From Trichoplusia ni (Eukaryota; Arthropoda; Insecta; Lepidoptera; Noctuidae), in assembly GCF_003590095.1 (NCBI RefSeq), contig NC_039478.1, positions 7,130,001-7,194,000 on the forward strand: a DNA stretch of 64,000 bases, given 5' to 3'. Of the stretch, positions 39,201 to 49,174 are shown piece after piece. Position 1 is the stretch's first letter, and each line of letters starts with the position of its first letter. Both the position numbers and the translations under genes were made by a program. The notes beneath the pieces are model-generated. The model worked only from the letters and a program-made list of their open reading frames with translations. It was not told the origin of the DNA and ran no database searches.

Positions 39201-42200
39201 ACGTGGAAAATAATTAACATTTGATGACTTTAGAACTTTGATCACGAGACGCCATGGATTTGTAATTTAGTGCTCAGATTTGAACGTGCATGATTGTAAT
39301 AGCATAAATACTGGCTGTATAGAAGAGTCTACAGACATAGGCAACGCGGGAAGAATACATAAGAAGCTTGAGCAGCCCAAGATGCGTGAAGACTCGATAA
39401 AACAGGCTATAAACTTGTATGATGCTCGGTAATATTCCGCTAATAAGCTTTTCCTGATATGAAATGCTTTCGCACCAACGATTACGAAACAAATATAAAC
39501 TCAGAAGCTTCTCATAAACTGTTCTTAAACCTAAACTTCCGCATAATTCGGTCCTATTACCGTTGATGGTAGTCTAACATCGTGATATATAATTACATAA
39601 ATAAAATGTCAACTGATACAATCAGATGTTACTGTAGCATTTTTTCTGCCCGCATTAGCAATTATGTCCAACATTAAGATGATCACGATACGAGTATGTA
39701 ACCGTTATTGATACTTGTAACTTGGACATTGAACTGTTCGGAATTTTATGTCCTTATAAGTTGTTACATAACGACGGTCATAATTTATAGGGTAGGGAAG
39801 ACGCTTGATGAATTGTGCAATCTGAACTATGAAAACGTTTGGAAATGGAAAACATCTTTATGTCAAAGCAATAAGATTCATTTTTGTGTTTCTTTATAGT
39901 AGACGGCGATGACAAGCTTCTTTCAGCTAACAAACGGTTTCACATATTGTGAACATCAAGTAAGTGAATTAATTGGAGTATCCCTGATGTATGCGATGCA
40001 AGTTAAACGTAGCATGATCAACAGAAAATAAATTAATGCCTTGCCATTCCACTGTCTACAACTTTCGCTAGTATTTGTTTTTACTCAATGCTTCGCATCG
40101 CATGAAATTACTTAATAAAGCATAGCTTATGTCACGTAAAATGACTGACATCAATTTTGGTCATAAAACAAATTAACAGACCGTCAACAAAATGTGTCTA
40201 ACATTTCGTACAATATACGTGTAATCAGTTACGTTAACCGACATTTTCTTCTAATATTATATTTATGTAATAATACGCATGGTTAAAAAAGTTATAAAAA
40301 TAAATGTCACGTAGGTTGAGGTTGCAAAACTTTATGAATAAAACCGGTCAAGTGCGAGTTTGACTCGCGACAATCAGGGATCCGTACAAATCGGTTTAAA
40401 GAAACCAAATTTAGTCACCTTTAATAATTTTTTTTTATATTTGTTAAAAACAATGGCAACAGAAACACAATCTGTCGCGTGTGGCATGAGAGAGCTTGGT
40501 GACAGCTAAACAGCAGAGTCTTAGTAGTAGGATTCAGTTTTTACCCTTTAGGTAAAGAACTCTAAAATTACCGTAGTCGTTTACCCACACCTGTCTTCGC
40601 GTCGTCCACGTAAGACTGGGCGTGTCTACGGTGTTTCAGAGCTGCGAGCTGCGCCCGCGCACTGCACCGAGATTGACACTCATTGTTACATCACCATTCA
40701 CCAGCTATCTCGATCAGCCATTATTTTAACACCTATCATTATTTAATTACAATCAAGTGGACGATTGGCTCTTTCGTGCACAGTGAATTATTACGTAGGA
40801 ATTTATACGAAACAATAGAAAGTTGAATGCGGTCAGAACAATGACAACGCTTTTTAGTTGATTTCAGAATTATTTATTGTTAGTTATCAAATTAAGAACG
40901 CGAATTAAGTAGTTATGTAAGCTTTCGATGAATCTCTTGTAAGTTTTAAATCTTAAAGTGATCGGTAAAATAAATAGTTCTCGATAATTTATTCGAATTA
41001 TTAGTGAATACTTTGATGAAATTCAATAAAGTACTTACCTGAGGTAAAGTTTATTACTTACTTAAAGTTTTGTTATTTCATATTCAGCTATAAATTTAAC
41101 ATAGAATTCATATATTGCGACATGTAATAAACTACGTATCACAACCTGTCTAGATTGCCATCATAAGCCCTGCATTGTACAGTCAGCGCCAAAAGTCGAT
41201 GAACAGAATCAACTTTACAAAACAGCTGTTCACAATAAAATGCCATAAGTTATAGTCGCAACTGGGAAACAAAATAGAATGTACACCAGAAAATTTACAA
41301 AAGTCGCTAAACACGAGTATTTCAAAAGTATCTGTGCACTAGTATTCCTAATGTCGCTGAACATCATTCTATCAAAAGTCACTAAACAGCAGAAAAAACA
41401 AAATTAGTAGCTAAGGGCGCTCCGTCTTTTATAGCGGACTGCTTGTCAAATCCCAGGTTCGAAAGAGGTTTCACTAAGGATCTTGAAGGAGGTTTCACTT
41501 TGTGAAGAAGGTTTCGTTAACAATATCTAAAATATTTTCATTTGAATTATTACTTAAAGTAATAAATGAAATATGTGAAATAATAAATTTAATTTAAAAT
41601 ATATTATTTTAATATTTTACAAAAAAATAATGGATTAAAAATTCTAAATATCCATGTTTTTAAATGTCACTCCACTCAAATTGTATCAAAATCGGTCCAG
41701 CATTTTTAAAGTTATAAATTGTATTGATATAGATACAGCAAGCACTGTCCCAAAAGTAGCTCAACAACATAAGCGTCAAAAGTAGGTACATTAACACAGT
41801 CACGGCAACATTAAAAATATACTTTGTTAGCCTAATTTTGTTTTTTCTGCTGTTTAGTGACTTTTGATAGAATGATGTTCAGCGACTTTAGGAATACTAG
41901 TGCACAGATACTTTTGAAATACTCGTGTTTAGCGACTTTTGTAAATTTTCTGGTGTACATTCTATTTTGTTTCCCAGTTGCGACTATAACTTATGGCATT
42001 TTGTTGTGAACAGCTGTTTTGTAAAGTTGATTCTGTTCATCGACTTTTGGCGCTGACTGTACCTAGGTAAGTTCTGAACATTAACCTCAATTTACGCTAC
42101 TCATCTCTATCTAGATGTATCTCTATAGAGTCTCTATACCTACATTTCATACCTCATTTGTAATCAACCTACGTGCACAATATTAAGAAAATTCCTAAAA

Positions 42201-45200
42201 AAAAACTATCCAATACTACCTCGAATAAGTATAAGATTGAAAAAAGGTTGTATGTTATTTCACTAGCTTTGTAAGTTATCCATCTAATACTAGGCGCGTA
42301 GATTATGTCAATGCTTAAGCACTAAGCCAACATCGGTGTGCGTAACGTAAGTAACGTTTAACATGCGCAGGCGCAAGCGGCGCGAGATGGATTGCGGGTG
42401 CCGAGTGTAATAACCTCACTATGTGTGTCGCAGCTGTGGACTAGTGTTGCACAAACATCGATGGTTTAGGTAATCGATGCTTTCTAGGTTTCATGACTTG
42501 CAAAAAAACAGCTCTATGTGAGATTTATGTTGATTAAAAATAATTTAAATTATACTTTTTGTTTCGTTTCAATACTGCCCGGCAGTTGTATAAGACTAAT
42601 TATATTATAAATATAATAAAAACGATCCTATACAAAAAAACATCATCTTAAACAGAAAATTACTTAAATATTACTCAAAAAATAACTTTCATAGATGATG
42701 TCGATGTTTTAACATCACTAGTTACTGTTAAGTGATATAATCGTCGAACAAAAAAGTAACGTACATTATATTTAATATTCTATTCTATTTATACAGTTAT
42801 AAATGTGTAACTCATAGTCAGAAAACCTTGAAATTGTTTACCAGCGGCTCATGTGGCATATTCATGATAAATAATTTCAGTACAATACAAACAGGTGCTA
42901 AAAAAGGCAGGCCATTAATGATTGTTTGCTGACCCATTGTGGTTTTCAGTGCTAAATTATAATTCCTACAGGCAGTCAGAAACAAAAGCGAAACCTTTAA
43001 AAAAAATTGTAGCGACAGGCCATTCATAACGTGAAGAGAAAACAGAAAACTGTGAAAAAAGTTTTTAAAGAAGGTTTTTTAATAAATGACATCTTCGCGG
43101 ATGCAAATGCATCCAGCCTTGTATTTCATTCCAAGTTTCCTAACATAAGCTGTGCCCGAGTGACAGCTTGATGAGTTCAACACATCCGAAATTTCATTAA
43201 ACTGTCAAGATGCGAACGAAAAATTAATTTGACGAAAACAACAAATTATGGAGTTTTACCTGCACGACCGTTGAAGCATAAACCATATTATACTTATTAT
43301 AATTTTGCCCATACAACGCTATGCCGGTAAAACCGCATTCATTATTTTAAAAACAAAATAATCTTGTATAGCTAATTTCGTTAGCATTTACGCGTGTATA
43401 ACCCAGATTGAGTTGAGGAAAACTTTAAAGAAAACTATTAATTGAACCGAAGAAAATTAAAGAGTGCAAATTACGGATGACAGTTGAATGAACACGTAAA
43501 ATTTTAATCTAACTATTTGTTTTATAAATAGTATTTTCAATTTAAGCACTCCTTAAGGAAACAAAGTTGCAAAGCCTCTCCTGTAACTTTACTACTTAAA
43601 TTCTTTATAGACGCAAATTAAACATTCTTAGCTCTGCATAATAAACAGTTACTATGCAGCTGAAGTAATTCAACAAAACATTAAATTTGAAATTATAACT
43701 AAACATTTTATGTAACCGTAGGAATATAAACGCTAAAGCTTTGTGCTTCGTTGCTAGCATAACTGTAGCTCCTCATAAAACAATTATATTGGCACGCAAA
43801 TTTTATGTGCTCCAGCAAATGTCTGCAACCATAAACACTGGTAAAATCACTTCCCACGTAAATGCTATATGAATATACAACGTTTGGCAAGTGTAATACC
43901 CGCTGTAAATCAAACGTCCACTCTCAAGGCGCCTGCCATCCACACTCTAAATAATATCTTAAGTTTGGAAGATTCCCAACAACAATGCCAAGAACTCCGA
44001 GAAATTAAACTGATTTTAAAGAACATTTATCAACGTTTAAACACATAAGGTAAATGTGTAACGTAAGGATTTTTAATCAAATATCGCGAACACAGATTGC
44101 GAATGTTTGAACCACAAATATTAGTTCACAAGATCGAGCGCTCAGAAAACCGAGTGGCCACTTAGATCGGTTACGAACGTAACTGAACAAGAATGTTGTA
44201 GATTCCGGCCATTCCTTTTGGTTTTCTATTGCACAACTAAATTAACTAAACGACCAACATGGCCAGTCTTCTGATTTCGGTTAAAGACTCGTATAAGAAT
44301 AAGCACCATAATAATTTTGATCCGGTTTGAGTAACGAAAGGTGTGGTGGAAATAAATCCTAATCGACAAGATATATCGGAGCCATAATATAATATTGGCG
44401 CATAATGTTAAGAAATAAAACTACGAGCTAACGATGTAACAGATAAAAATAAACAACATGTAAATAAAACAAGACACGTATCGCAGATGAGGCAATTCTT
44501 CGAAGGCGATGTTTTGTCCGGGCCTAACAAATGACGACGCTGGCCGCTCGCTCTAGCACAACCACAAAATTATATTTTATTTATACCGATACCTGATGTC
44601 CCTACTCAGCACCAAGTCATAACTCTAGATACTCTGTATGTAGATGCAGTCGTTAATAGATATTCCAGTTTTTATAGAAGACCTAACAGTAGATGGTACA
44701 TGGTAGAAACTGTAGCGTAGTTCATAGGTACATTGATAGACCATTGAATAACATAACTGTAAAAAATATGAATACAACGGTTGATCTATACAACTACATT
44801 TATTACATTTGAAAATTGATTGATACAATCAGCACATACATGCTGGACCTCAATTTGTTGTAAACAAAAAGATGAATCATTCTCCAACCGGTGTTTGTCT
44901 AATACCATGTTTGGGATGGAATATGATTGACTTAGTCGAATATTTTGTTTTTTAAATACCAAATTATAATGTTAATCTTCGTCGTTATTTTGGCGTGCCA
45001 GAACTCAGCATACCTTTGATACATTAAAATAATTGTTTTGTTATGGTTGTTTTAATGGACCAACCTACGTCGTATTGTTCACAAAACACAGACAAACAAT
45101 ACTCCTCTGATTGTAACAAAAACTGGGACACCGATACGCTTTAATTATTTATCAGCACACGTGCGAAATATTTATATGAATAGAGAACAGATTCTATGGA

Positions 45201-48200
45201 GGCCGGCCTTAAACGAGTTCTGTGTCATTACAGTAATGATAGGAAAAAAATCTCTGATCCATTGAGACTTGAGAAGCAAAAATTGAATATTGTAAAATCT
45301 TCTATCATATCCTTTATTAATTGCTTGTATTTTTTGTATGTATCCCAATAATTTATTAAAGGATATCAAAAAAGATACTTTTGCTTTTTATTTTGTACTA
45401 TTCGTGGAACCTCCTTAGGAATGATGAAATGTAAATAATTAAAGGAAACGAGTTACAAATGACCATACTAGTAGTATTCTATTGCCTTGTATGGAGTGCA
45501 TAGGAATGTCCCTCACTGTAGTTTCACACATCTGTTTGTTTATAGGCAATCGCTTAATTGGTGGTCCTGCTTTCGTAACAAGAAGTGACTGTATCGTCGA
45601 ACACTTCCAGAAGATTCCGTTCCTAATCAAAATAAATTGGTGCCGGCTTGAACAACAACAAAAAGTTATATTACAAATAGGATCTAATTTGACCTTATAT
45701 CTAAGTAGTTCTTACAAGAATACGTGATCAATGATTTATAGTAAAGAGATTTTAATTATAAATCTTAACAAACTGGGAACCGTATCGGACGCAGAATGTG
45801 AGTTTCGTAAACCCGTAATTAACCATTCGTCATAGAAAAACTTAAGCCGATCTCAAATATTCCATTTTAAATAGCTGGCCATTTACAATAATAAGGTTTT
45901 ATAGGTACCAAAACTCTTTCGTAAATAAATTAAAATCAGAGCATTCGTTATTTAAAACGGGTAATATTCAGCCGCTATTCTTTTTTTTTGCCAAAAACTC
46001 TTTAATTTATCGCACGTCAATCAGCATTCGAATTTAGAAAATGTTGCAGTATTGTGTTAAACGTTACAGCAATGTTGTGATGGTTTGTTGATGTTTCGGA
46101 ATTGAGTGTAATCAATTATCTGGTCGGAATATTCGGAATCTAAACTTTCAAACCGCGTCTAAACGCGAACAGTAATAATTTATTTATGAGCCAATATCGA
46201 TAAACATTGATTAAATATTTATACATCTGGCAAATAATTACCTCAATAACCTCATATAGTAACAGAAGAATTTCTTGAATAAGTAGGTAAGTCTTACAAA
46301 TTTTTGACGGAATGGTATAAAAGTAGTCGATTCAAAAAATAAAACCCTGCGCTACTTTTAGTTCCTTTTTTGTACCCAAGGAACAATCAAAATTGATTTT
46401 TTTCTCACACACAATTAAAAATCATATTTCCTGTTTTAAACGATACTCGTGCTTAAAGTACTTCCATAATTATGTAACAAAGTACATAAGTACTTGTACT
46501 TATCGCACCAATAAAGCGTTAACAAAATACGTATTACAACCTCAAATAAGCAACTCGAGAAACTTGATTACCTTTTATAATTCATTTTATCAATTAAGTC
46601 CCATTAAATTACTCCATTTTATAACGTGACTCTGCTTAATTGAAATTAGTTTCATTTACTATTGGCTACATTCACTAGTAAGAAAGAAACACTATGAACT
46701 ATTATTTTAATAGTAATGCGCACTTAATAGCCGCATTACGAATTGCGATACACATCAAAACGCAAACAAAGCAATCAAAAGCATCAAGCGTAGCTGCGTA
46801 TACGCTGTAATTATCCCTTGATCCAGAGGTACGTAAATCATGAACAATCTTAATAAGAACCTTTTTTAACGCACATGTTCCCATTGAGAGCCGCAGACAA
46901 AAGGCGTTAACGCAATAGAGATGCCTTCACAAAGAGATGGTCGAACAGATGCGCGAGTAGAGTCGTGGCATTTGTCTGTAAATCACATGAGCAAACAGCG
47001 CGCACACCCCGACGAGCGCGCGAGCGGCGGCGGCGCGGCGAGCGGTGACAGCCGCGTGGGTGTGTGAGTGTACCTGCCATCAAGGCTGCGCTGCGCAGAG
47101 CATACCTGCCTCTACCTGCCTATCTCGCATTCTTGCACTATCTGCAGAGTATCGGAAGGTTTGCGGCGCGTGTGGCGTAACGGTGCCCGCGTGCCAGCTT
47201 CTCAAATTGAACTTTACACCGATTTGTCCTCGCTAGCATAACGCTTTAATATCTCAGTTCCCATTGTTGATTGACAATTTAATTATGAATATGCTAATTT
47301 ATTCTGGCAGACCTTCAGCGTTCGACATATTATTTGGAATATATTAGGACGCACTGATAAATATTTCAATGGAAGTTTAGAAGGCAGTTTGGATTTGTGT
47401 GCATATTTCGGCTACCTTAATGAGAGTAAATCGTTAATCTTATTTTGTTCAAATACTAAATACGGGCACACAATACAATTAGTAGTCATTCATAGAATAC
47501 TGAGCTACTTAGTAGTAAACGTGTCTATTATTTCATGTCTTTAAAGAATGGACCGAGTTTGTGATTGTGTATTGATGTGCTACAATTTATCTTACTGTTT
47601 AAGGAAGGTGTCAAACTTGTCGAAGTAACACTGATTTATTATTATTTAGTTGTGTCCTCGATTCATACATTTGTAGGTCATGGACCAACAACCTCAAAAC
47701 CTTTATAAAAAATGCAGATCAGGTTAGCCGAATTAACATTGCAAAACGAATCCGTTTCCGAATTTGTTTAACAAATGAAATCTATTCGCGCGACTTGTGA
47801 GCATTATTCTACATTCATTTTAACCTCGCTGAATTAGTTTTTCCGAACATCTGAAAATCATATGTAGTAGTATAATATATAGTACCTCTAAGTGTTTCTG
47901 ACAGTAGCGAAATAACACAAATAATAATAATCTAAGAGAAGGCTTACACTTGAAACCGAGCTCCTTGAATCTAACATTGCATTATAATTCATGTCAAAGT
48001 TTCGGCGAGTCATGCCTTCAAATGTCGAATCCCTTGTATTGTTTGTATTGTCTTATCCACGTCGGTGTGATGTCATAGTTCAGAGGAACGCCCTCAACTG
48101 TCAGTTTCGCAAGCTGATGGGTGTAACCACGGACGTGTTCAAGAGTTAGGTGCGTCGTACTCAGCGGGCTGTATCTATTGTGGTATTTACAAAATGGTCA

Positions 48201-48885
48201 AGACGTAATGTTAGGTGTTATTGGTTGTGCAAGCAATGCAGGGGGGGCAGGTGAGGAGAGGGGTCGTAACAGGTGTACGAGGCCGGCGCACGCGCATGGG
48301 AGCGACGCGAAGGCCACCACAGCTTGCGGCGTTCTCTAGTGTCGCAAGTAGTCTAACGATTACCGTAACTCCATCATTCCATCGTCAAAAATTTGTCAAG
48401 GGTAACTCAGGCAGCCACTTCATTCACACAAAGTATGAATAAATCGTGTTATGAAAGGTTAATCAGGGAAAACAGAATCTTTGCGGCAGTAATAGAATTT
48501 CCTACGATATTGAGCTAAGATAGTTTAAAGACACAGTTTAATATTTTCAAGAAAGGACTTTATTTCTAAATCCTGTAAAAAAACTCACCTCTTTAAGACC
48601 ATCAAGACGTCCAAGAGACTTGGATTGTCGCAGTGGCAAGAAAGCCTTGAGCGCGTCCATGCGCGAGGAGCGCTCAGGCTCGGCATTGGCGGCGGCGGTG
48701 AGGTCAGCACATGACAGGCGAGCCTTCCTGCGCTTGTCCAGGAGTTGCTTTGCAGTGCGCGAGCGGCGCTGCACGGGCGCCGCGTCCTCCTCGGGCTCGC
48801 TGCAGACCTCCCGCGCGGCGTGCACCGTGTGCCGGCGCCGCGACACCGGCGGTGACGTCAGTCGCGATACCAACGACTCGAACAT
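1166..48885 (-). CDS. ARHGAP20: Rho GTPase-activating protein 20-like (PH-RA-RhoGAP), nine coding exons, 1249 aa
   Basis: Joined on the minus strand: 48885-48589, 6573-6409, 6139-5781, 5691-5595, 5482-5255, 5098-4977, 4870-4666, 3691-3541, 3291-1166. The lengths sum to 3750 nt (1249 codons plus TAG), and every junction is GT/AG with matching phase. Seen: basic N-terminus (1-154); PH domain (about 183-285, with the late helix Trp W272); RA domain (about 290-383, with an acidic insert near 334-348); RhoGAP domain (about 441-625) with arginine finger R477 in GVFRRS, K518 and R522 in the KEFFRALPQPL block, and N590 in MNLGVCVGPSLLW; then a low-complexity tail. Known: PH-RA-RhoGAP order is the signature of ARHGAP20, which stimulates GTP hydrolysis by Rho-family GTPases and is controlled by Ras-type GTPases through its RA domain. 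Inferred: an active, membrane-recruited GAP. The least certain link is exon 1 to exon 2 across 42 kb; an unseen small exon there is possible. Confidence 0.85.
3541..3691 (-). CDS. ARHGAP20: Coding exon 8: central RhoGAP
   Basis: 151 nt. Acceptor ATTCCTTCCACAG, donor TTAA/GTAAGT. Residues 492-541 plus the first base of codon 542. It encodes LLAALVKEFFRALPQPLL, the conserved RhoGAP block with K518 and R522 that stabilises the fold and transition state, followed by ELYPAWLHVL. Confidence 0.9.
3692..4665 (-). other. Intron 7 (974 nt)
   Basis: Between RhoGAP exons 7 and 8. No coding potential recognised. It holds one long imperfect hairpin (4421-4472), listed separately. Introns 2-6 and 8 are short (89-269 nt) and unremarkable: 6140-6408, 5692-5780, 5483-5594, 5099-5254, 4871-4976, 3292-3540. 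Confidence 0.8.
4421..4472. repeat. Imperfect inverted repeat, 18 bp arms
   Basis: Left arm 4421-4438 begins GTCCAAGGAG; right arm 4455-4472 ends CTCCTTGGAC. The arms are complementary at 17 of 18 positions. The 16 nt loop itself contains a near-palindrome (AGGATATGTCCT). It lies inside intron 7. Confidence 0.8.
4666..4870 (-). CDS. ARHGAP20: Coding exon 7: N-terminal RhoGAP with arginine finger
   Basis: 205 nt. Acceptor TATTTTCCGCAG, donor AAG/GTAAGG. Residues 423-491. It begins with a Gly/Ser/Arg linker, then GRLFGVALTRLCGG (RhoGAP entry) and THGVFRRSANAK, which carries the catalytic arginine finger R477 (codon at 4710-4708). Very GC-rich, with alternating Arg/Leu content. Confidence 0.9.
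4977..5098 (-). CDS. ARHGAP20: Coding exon 6: linker between RA and RhoGAP domains
   Basis: 122 nt. Acceptor TTTTAATTACAG, then MSRIRQTLSN; donor AAAAAA/GTAAGT. Encodes residues 383-422 plus two bases of codon 423. It contains CGLVFELRKKN, the final RA strand. The exon happens to begin with ATG, but it is internal because the reading frame runs through from exon 5. Confidence 0.85.
5255..5482 (-). CDS. ARHGAP20: Coding exon 5: Ras-association domain
   Basis: 228 nt, phase 0, residues 307-382. Acceptor TTCTTTCCAG before CKTVSVSPEM; donor CAG/GTATGT. SARCVVRQALHVL is the RA helix, and SEFTLCVRTGRDAPPTPLKG followed by ERPHAVQ is the later strand region typical of ARHGAP20-type RA domains. Between them is an acidic, Gly/Glu/Asp/His-rich insert (about 331-350) expected to form a loop. 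Confidence 0.87.
5595..5691 (-). CDS. ARHGAP20: Coding exon 4: end of PH helix and start of RA domain
   Basis: 97 nt. It completes codon 274 and encodes residues 275-306 (KIQNALSAQL to SSIEF). Acceptor GTTTCAG, donor TTC/GTAAGT. The first part continues the PH C-terminal helix; the second (NIQIFYKDATSSIEF) is the first beta hairpin of the ubiquitin-like RA fold. Confidence 0.85.
5781..6139 (-). CDS. ARHGAP20: Coding exon 3: PH domain
   Basis: Encodes residues 155 to the first two bases of codon 274. The acceptor TTTTTTTCCAG precedes KQKSLRKRPS; the donor is TATAG/GTAAGA. The segment RHLFLFSDLLLVGKS is the characteristic PH beta-strand pair (self-description of a lipid-binding fold), and ARDTWY is the start of the C-terminal PH helix with its conserved Trp. 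The basic run KQKSLRKRP before the domain resembles the same region of vertebrate ARHGAP20. Confidence 0.88.
6409..6573 (-). CDS. ARHGAP20: Coding exon 2: linker before the PH domain
   Basis: Encodes residues 100-154, starting IERLAQYERL and ending SHHAQ. The acceptor is CCTGTCCTCAG and the donor is CAG/GTACGC. The exon is 165 nt, phase 0 at both ends. It is much more GC-rich than the flanking introns, as are the other exons of this gene. No named domain; it is Arg-rich with a predicted helical ERVQDLFPHDYLAL segment. Confidence 0.8.
27670..27721. promoter_or_regulatory. CpG islet with NRF1/Ewg-type motif inside a perfect inverted repeat
   Basis: GCGCATGCGC at 27681-27690 is a perfect core of the palindrome bound by NRF1 (Ewg in Drosophila). 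It is enclosed by a perfect 10 bp inverted repeat: GCCGAGCGGC at 27670-27679 and GCCGCTCGGC at 27712-27721. The surroundings are AT-rich. A function as promoter or enhancer is inference. Confidence 0.35.
28288..28320 (+). other. G-rich run with G-quadruplex potential
   Basis: Four or more G tracts of three or longer (GGG, GGGG, then runs of nine and six) separated by loops of one to three bases, on the strand opposite to transcription. It fits the usual G4 pattern. It is isolated in AT-rich intron DNA. Confidence 0.6.
28868..28905. repeat. Perfect hairpin, 15 bp arms with T8 loop
   Basis: CGAAATGTGTACATA at 28868-28882 and its exact reverse complement at 28891-28905 flank eight T residues. 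The T-loop makes the stem closing ATA/TAT-rich. Possibly a relic of a small foldback element; no target duplication evident. Confidence 0.85.
38402..39031. promoter_or_regulatory. Cluster of E-boxes and bZIP sites (candidate intronic enhancer)
   Basis: Within 630 bp: GTTACGTCAT (38402-38411), TGACGTAA (38447-38454), CACGTG (38551-38556), palindromic TCACGTGA (38594-38601), CACGTG (38965-38970), palindromic GTTACGTAAC (38981-38990), and a GGTTACGTCAC site near 39022. A further CACGTG lies just outside at 38152-38157. CACGTG is the site of bHLH factors such as CLOCK/CYCLE, MITF and USF; TTACGTAA is the site of PAR-type bZIP factors (Pdp1, Vrille). The density is well above that of nearby sequence. 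Function is inferred only. Confidence 0.35.
40341..40566 (+). mobile_element. Decayed insect dispersed repeat (SINE-like or non-autonomous)
   Basis: It begins ACCGGTCAAGTGCGAGTTTG, ACTCGCG and later GGATCCGTAC, and ends with GTTTTTACCCTTTAGGTA followed by a CTCTAAAA tail. From memory, this head-and-tail pair matches a repeat widespread in Lepidoptera and other insects, with a head like CAAGTGCGAGTCGGACTCGC and a tail like GTACGGAACCCTAAAA. This copy has many substitutions and is old. The head contains a short perfect stem (GCGAGT/ACTCGC at 40354-40368). Family name not assigned. Confidence 0.6.
41178..41407 (+). repeat. Left terminal inverted repeat of the foldback element
   Basis: 230 bp, complementary to 41832-42061 with two differences noted (in the segments CACAATAAAATGCC and ATTCCTAATGTCGC). 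It contains five degenerate copies of the CAAAAGTCGCTAAACA-like motif. Confidence 0.88.
41461..41518 (+). repeat. Three degenerate tandem units inside the foldback element
   Basis: GAAAGAGGTTTCACT (41461), TGAAGGAGGTTTCACT (41484) and GTGAAGAAGGTTTCGTT (41502) are related units at 18-23 bp spacing in the central part of the element. Possible internal recognition sites or a slippage product. Confidence 0.5.
41832..42061 (-). repeat. Right terminal inverted repeat of the foldback element
   Basis: Mirror of the left arm, ending GGCGCTGACTGTA. Gap-free over 230 bp. Confidence 0.88.
48589..48885 (-). CDS. ARHGAP20: Coding exon 1: basic N-terminus with start codon
   Basis: This exon encodes residues 1-99. 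The ATG at 48885-48883 sits in an acceptable context (GCC just upstream, G at -3). An in-frame TGA lies 14 codons upstream (48927-48925), so this is the first ATG of its frame unless splicing intervenes. The exon ends in GAG before the donor GTGAGT, in phase 0, which fits the phase-0 start of exon 2. The product is rich in Arg and Ser (a TSPPVSRRRH stretch and a RQSKSLGRL stretch resembling a basophilic kinase site) and contains no recognised domain. Assignment to this gene rests on strand, phase, codon use and absence of a better partner. Confidence 0.65.
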
Positions 48886-49174
48886 GGCGGTTCGCGTTAT
48901 CCACTGTGATGCTGTGACGACCAGTCACGAGCGCGGCTCACGCCACCCTTACGCAAACCCATAATGTGCAGAAGCTCGATTTATCCCGTATGATGAAACG
49001 CCTACAACCAAACATTACTATCTGTGACGGCGGTACTTCAGCCGCAGCGGGGGCGACTCTCCATGGCCTCTCAAATCGGTCTATTAACAAGCATGCGAAC
49101 ACAACGCGGCACGCGCACAGGTATGGGTAATTTATGGATCGTTGACCGATCTGCTCCGGTATTGTCATTTGACT
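48886..49174 (-). other. Putative 5' untranslated region of the ARHGAP20-like gene
   Basis: Lies between the start codon and the Inr candidate. It carries in-frame stops (TGA at 48927-48925) and an upstream ORF. If the transcript instead starts farther upstream, a weak acceptor (CATCACAG before TGGATAACG) just upstream of the ATG could be used. Confidence 0.4.
48938..49168 (-). other. Upstream ORF of 76 codons in the putative leader
   Basis: It starts MTIPEQIGQRS with its ATG only about 7 nt after the predicted cap site, and ends with TGA 52 nt before the main ATG. The same frame is open for 17 more codons upstream. It is more likely a translational control element than a protein; a cap-proximal ATG is often skipped by scanning ribosomes. 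Confidence 0.3.

Larger units (their letters stand above)
41178..42061. mobile_element. Foldback (MITE-like) DNA transposon, 884 bp
   Basis: Long terminal inverted repeats of 230 bp (41178-41407 and 41832-42061) match at all but two positions that I could find, so insertion is recent or the arms have been homogenised. Ends read TACAGTCAGCGCC and GGCGCTGACTGTA. GTAC stands at both outer edges, so the target duplication may be TA. The 424 bp centre has no ORF for a transposase, so the element is non-autonomous. The sequence CAAAAGTNGCTNAACA recurs in both arms and the centre. The TA target and end sequence suggest a Tc1/mariner-type or related transposase, which is inference. Confidence 0.85.
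6574..48588 (-). other. Giant first intron (about 42 kb)
   Basis: Bounded by donor GTGAGT after exon 1 and acceptor CCTGTCCTCAG before exon 2. No convincing coding exon seen on either strand; open frames here are short, lack domains and fit chance in AT-rich DNA. Contents I can name are listed separately: the inverted repeat with an NRF1-like core (27.7 kb), the G-run (28.3 kb), a hairpin (28.9 kb), the E-box/bZIP cluster (38.4-39.0 kb), a decayed dispersed repeat (40.3 kb) and a foldback transposon (41.2-42.1 kb). CpG-rich islets stand out near 18.45-18.57, 22.90-23.13, 31.27-31.35, 38.52-38.60, 42.36-42.41 and 46.98-47.20 kb; these could be enhancers or alternative promoters. CRE palindromes TGACGTCA occur at 14803-14810 and 26094-26101. 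The remaining sequence shows nothing I can interpret. Confidence 0.65.

Noticed and set aside
41449..41465. CCCAGGTTCGAA resembling a tRNA B box
   Set aside because: No matching A box, acceptor stem or anticodon arm at tRNA spacing; it lies within the foldback element.
48620..48964. 114-codon plus-strand frame
   Set aside because: Antisense to coding exon 1; low-complexity Ala/Arg/Ser composition caused by GC-rich codons on the other strand.
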